6,605 bases of DNA, from contig JACMOG010000994.1 of assembly GCA_014378125.1 (NCBI GenBank), forward strand, positions 1 through 6,605, written 5' to 3'. Both the position numbers and the translations under genes were made by a program. The DNA is from Vitreoscilla sp. GTDB taxonomy: Bacteria > Pseudomonadota > Gammaproteobacteria > Burkholderiales > Burkholderiaceae. Positions 6,597 to 6,605 of this stretch are shown piece after piece (within the stretch, counting starts at the first letter, position 1; every line of letters begins with the position of its first letter). The notes below the pieces were generated by a model, which was given only the letters and a program-made list of their open reading frames with translations, was not told the DNA's origin and did not search any database.

Positions 6597-6605
6597 GCGG
6601 AGTGA

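Overview
The window comes from a high-GC proteobacterial chromosome. The gene types (a SorB-like cytochrome c, an FrcBCA-type sugar ABC transporter, a ROK regulator) and GC-rich codon use suggest a betaproteobacterium of the order Burkholderiales, perhaps Comamonadaceae. That placement is inference; no marker gene is present. No mobile element, CRISPR array, tRNA or rRNA was recognised.

Left part, plus strand (1-1305): the last 55 codons of a small c-type cytochrome resembling the cytochrome subunit of sulfite:cytochrome c oxidoreductase (SorB) end at 170. A 151-base gap follows. It holds four tandem degenerate octamers, a 7-bp inverted repeat and a weak promoter candidate. A complete aldo/keto reductase gene follows (322-1305). 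The stretches sampled there are less GC-rich than those in the minus-strand genes.

Right part, minus strand (6605 down to 1422): this reads as one compact sugar or polyol operon, with a promoter candidate at 6568-6596. The order is periplasmic binding protein, permease, single-domain ATPase, ROK-family regulator with an N-terminal helix-turn-helix, and a short-chain dehydrogenase very like ribitol 2-dehydrogenase. The junctions are +1, +1, -17 and -1 bases, so translation is probably coupled. A small DUF1232 (YkvA-like) membrane protein gene follows after 71 bases and may be co-transcribed. The two transcription units converge across 1306-1421, where a 6-bp GC hairpin could act as a weak two-way terminator.

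How the genes work together (inference): the binding protein captures a sugar or polyol in the periplasm, and the permease and ATPase import it. The dehydrogenase oxidises it in the cytoplasm (ribitol to D-ribulose if the family match holds). The ROK protein probably senses the substrate or product and controls the operon. No pentulose kinase lies in the window, so the pathway must be completed elsewhere. I see a good catabolic operon with some unusual details, not a clearly new kind of system.
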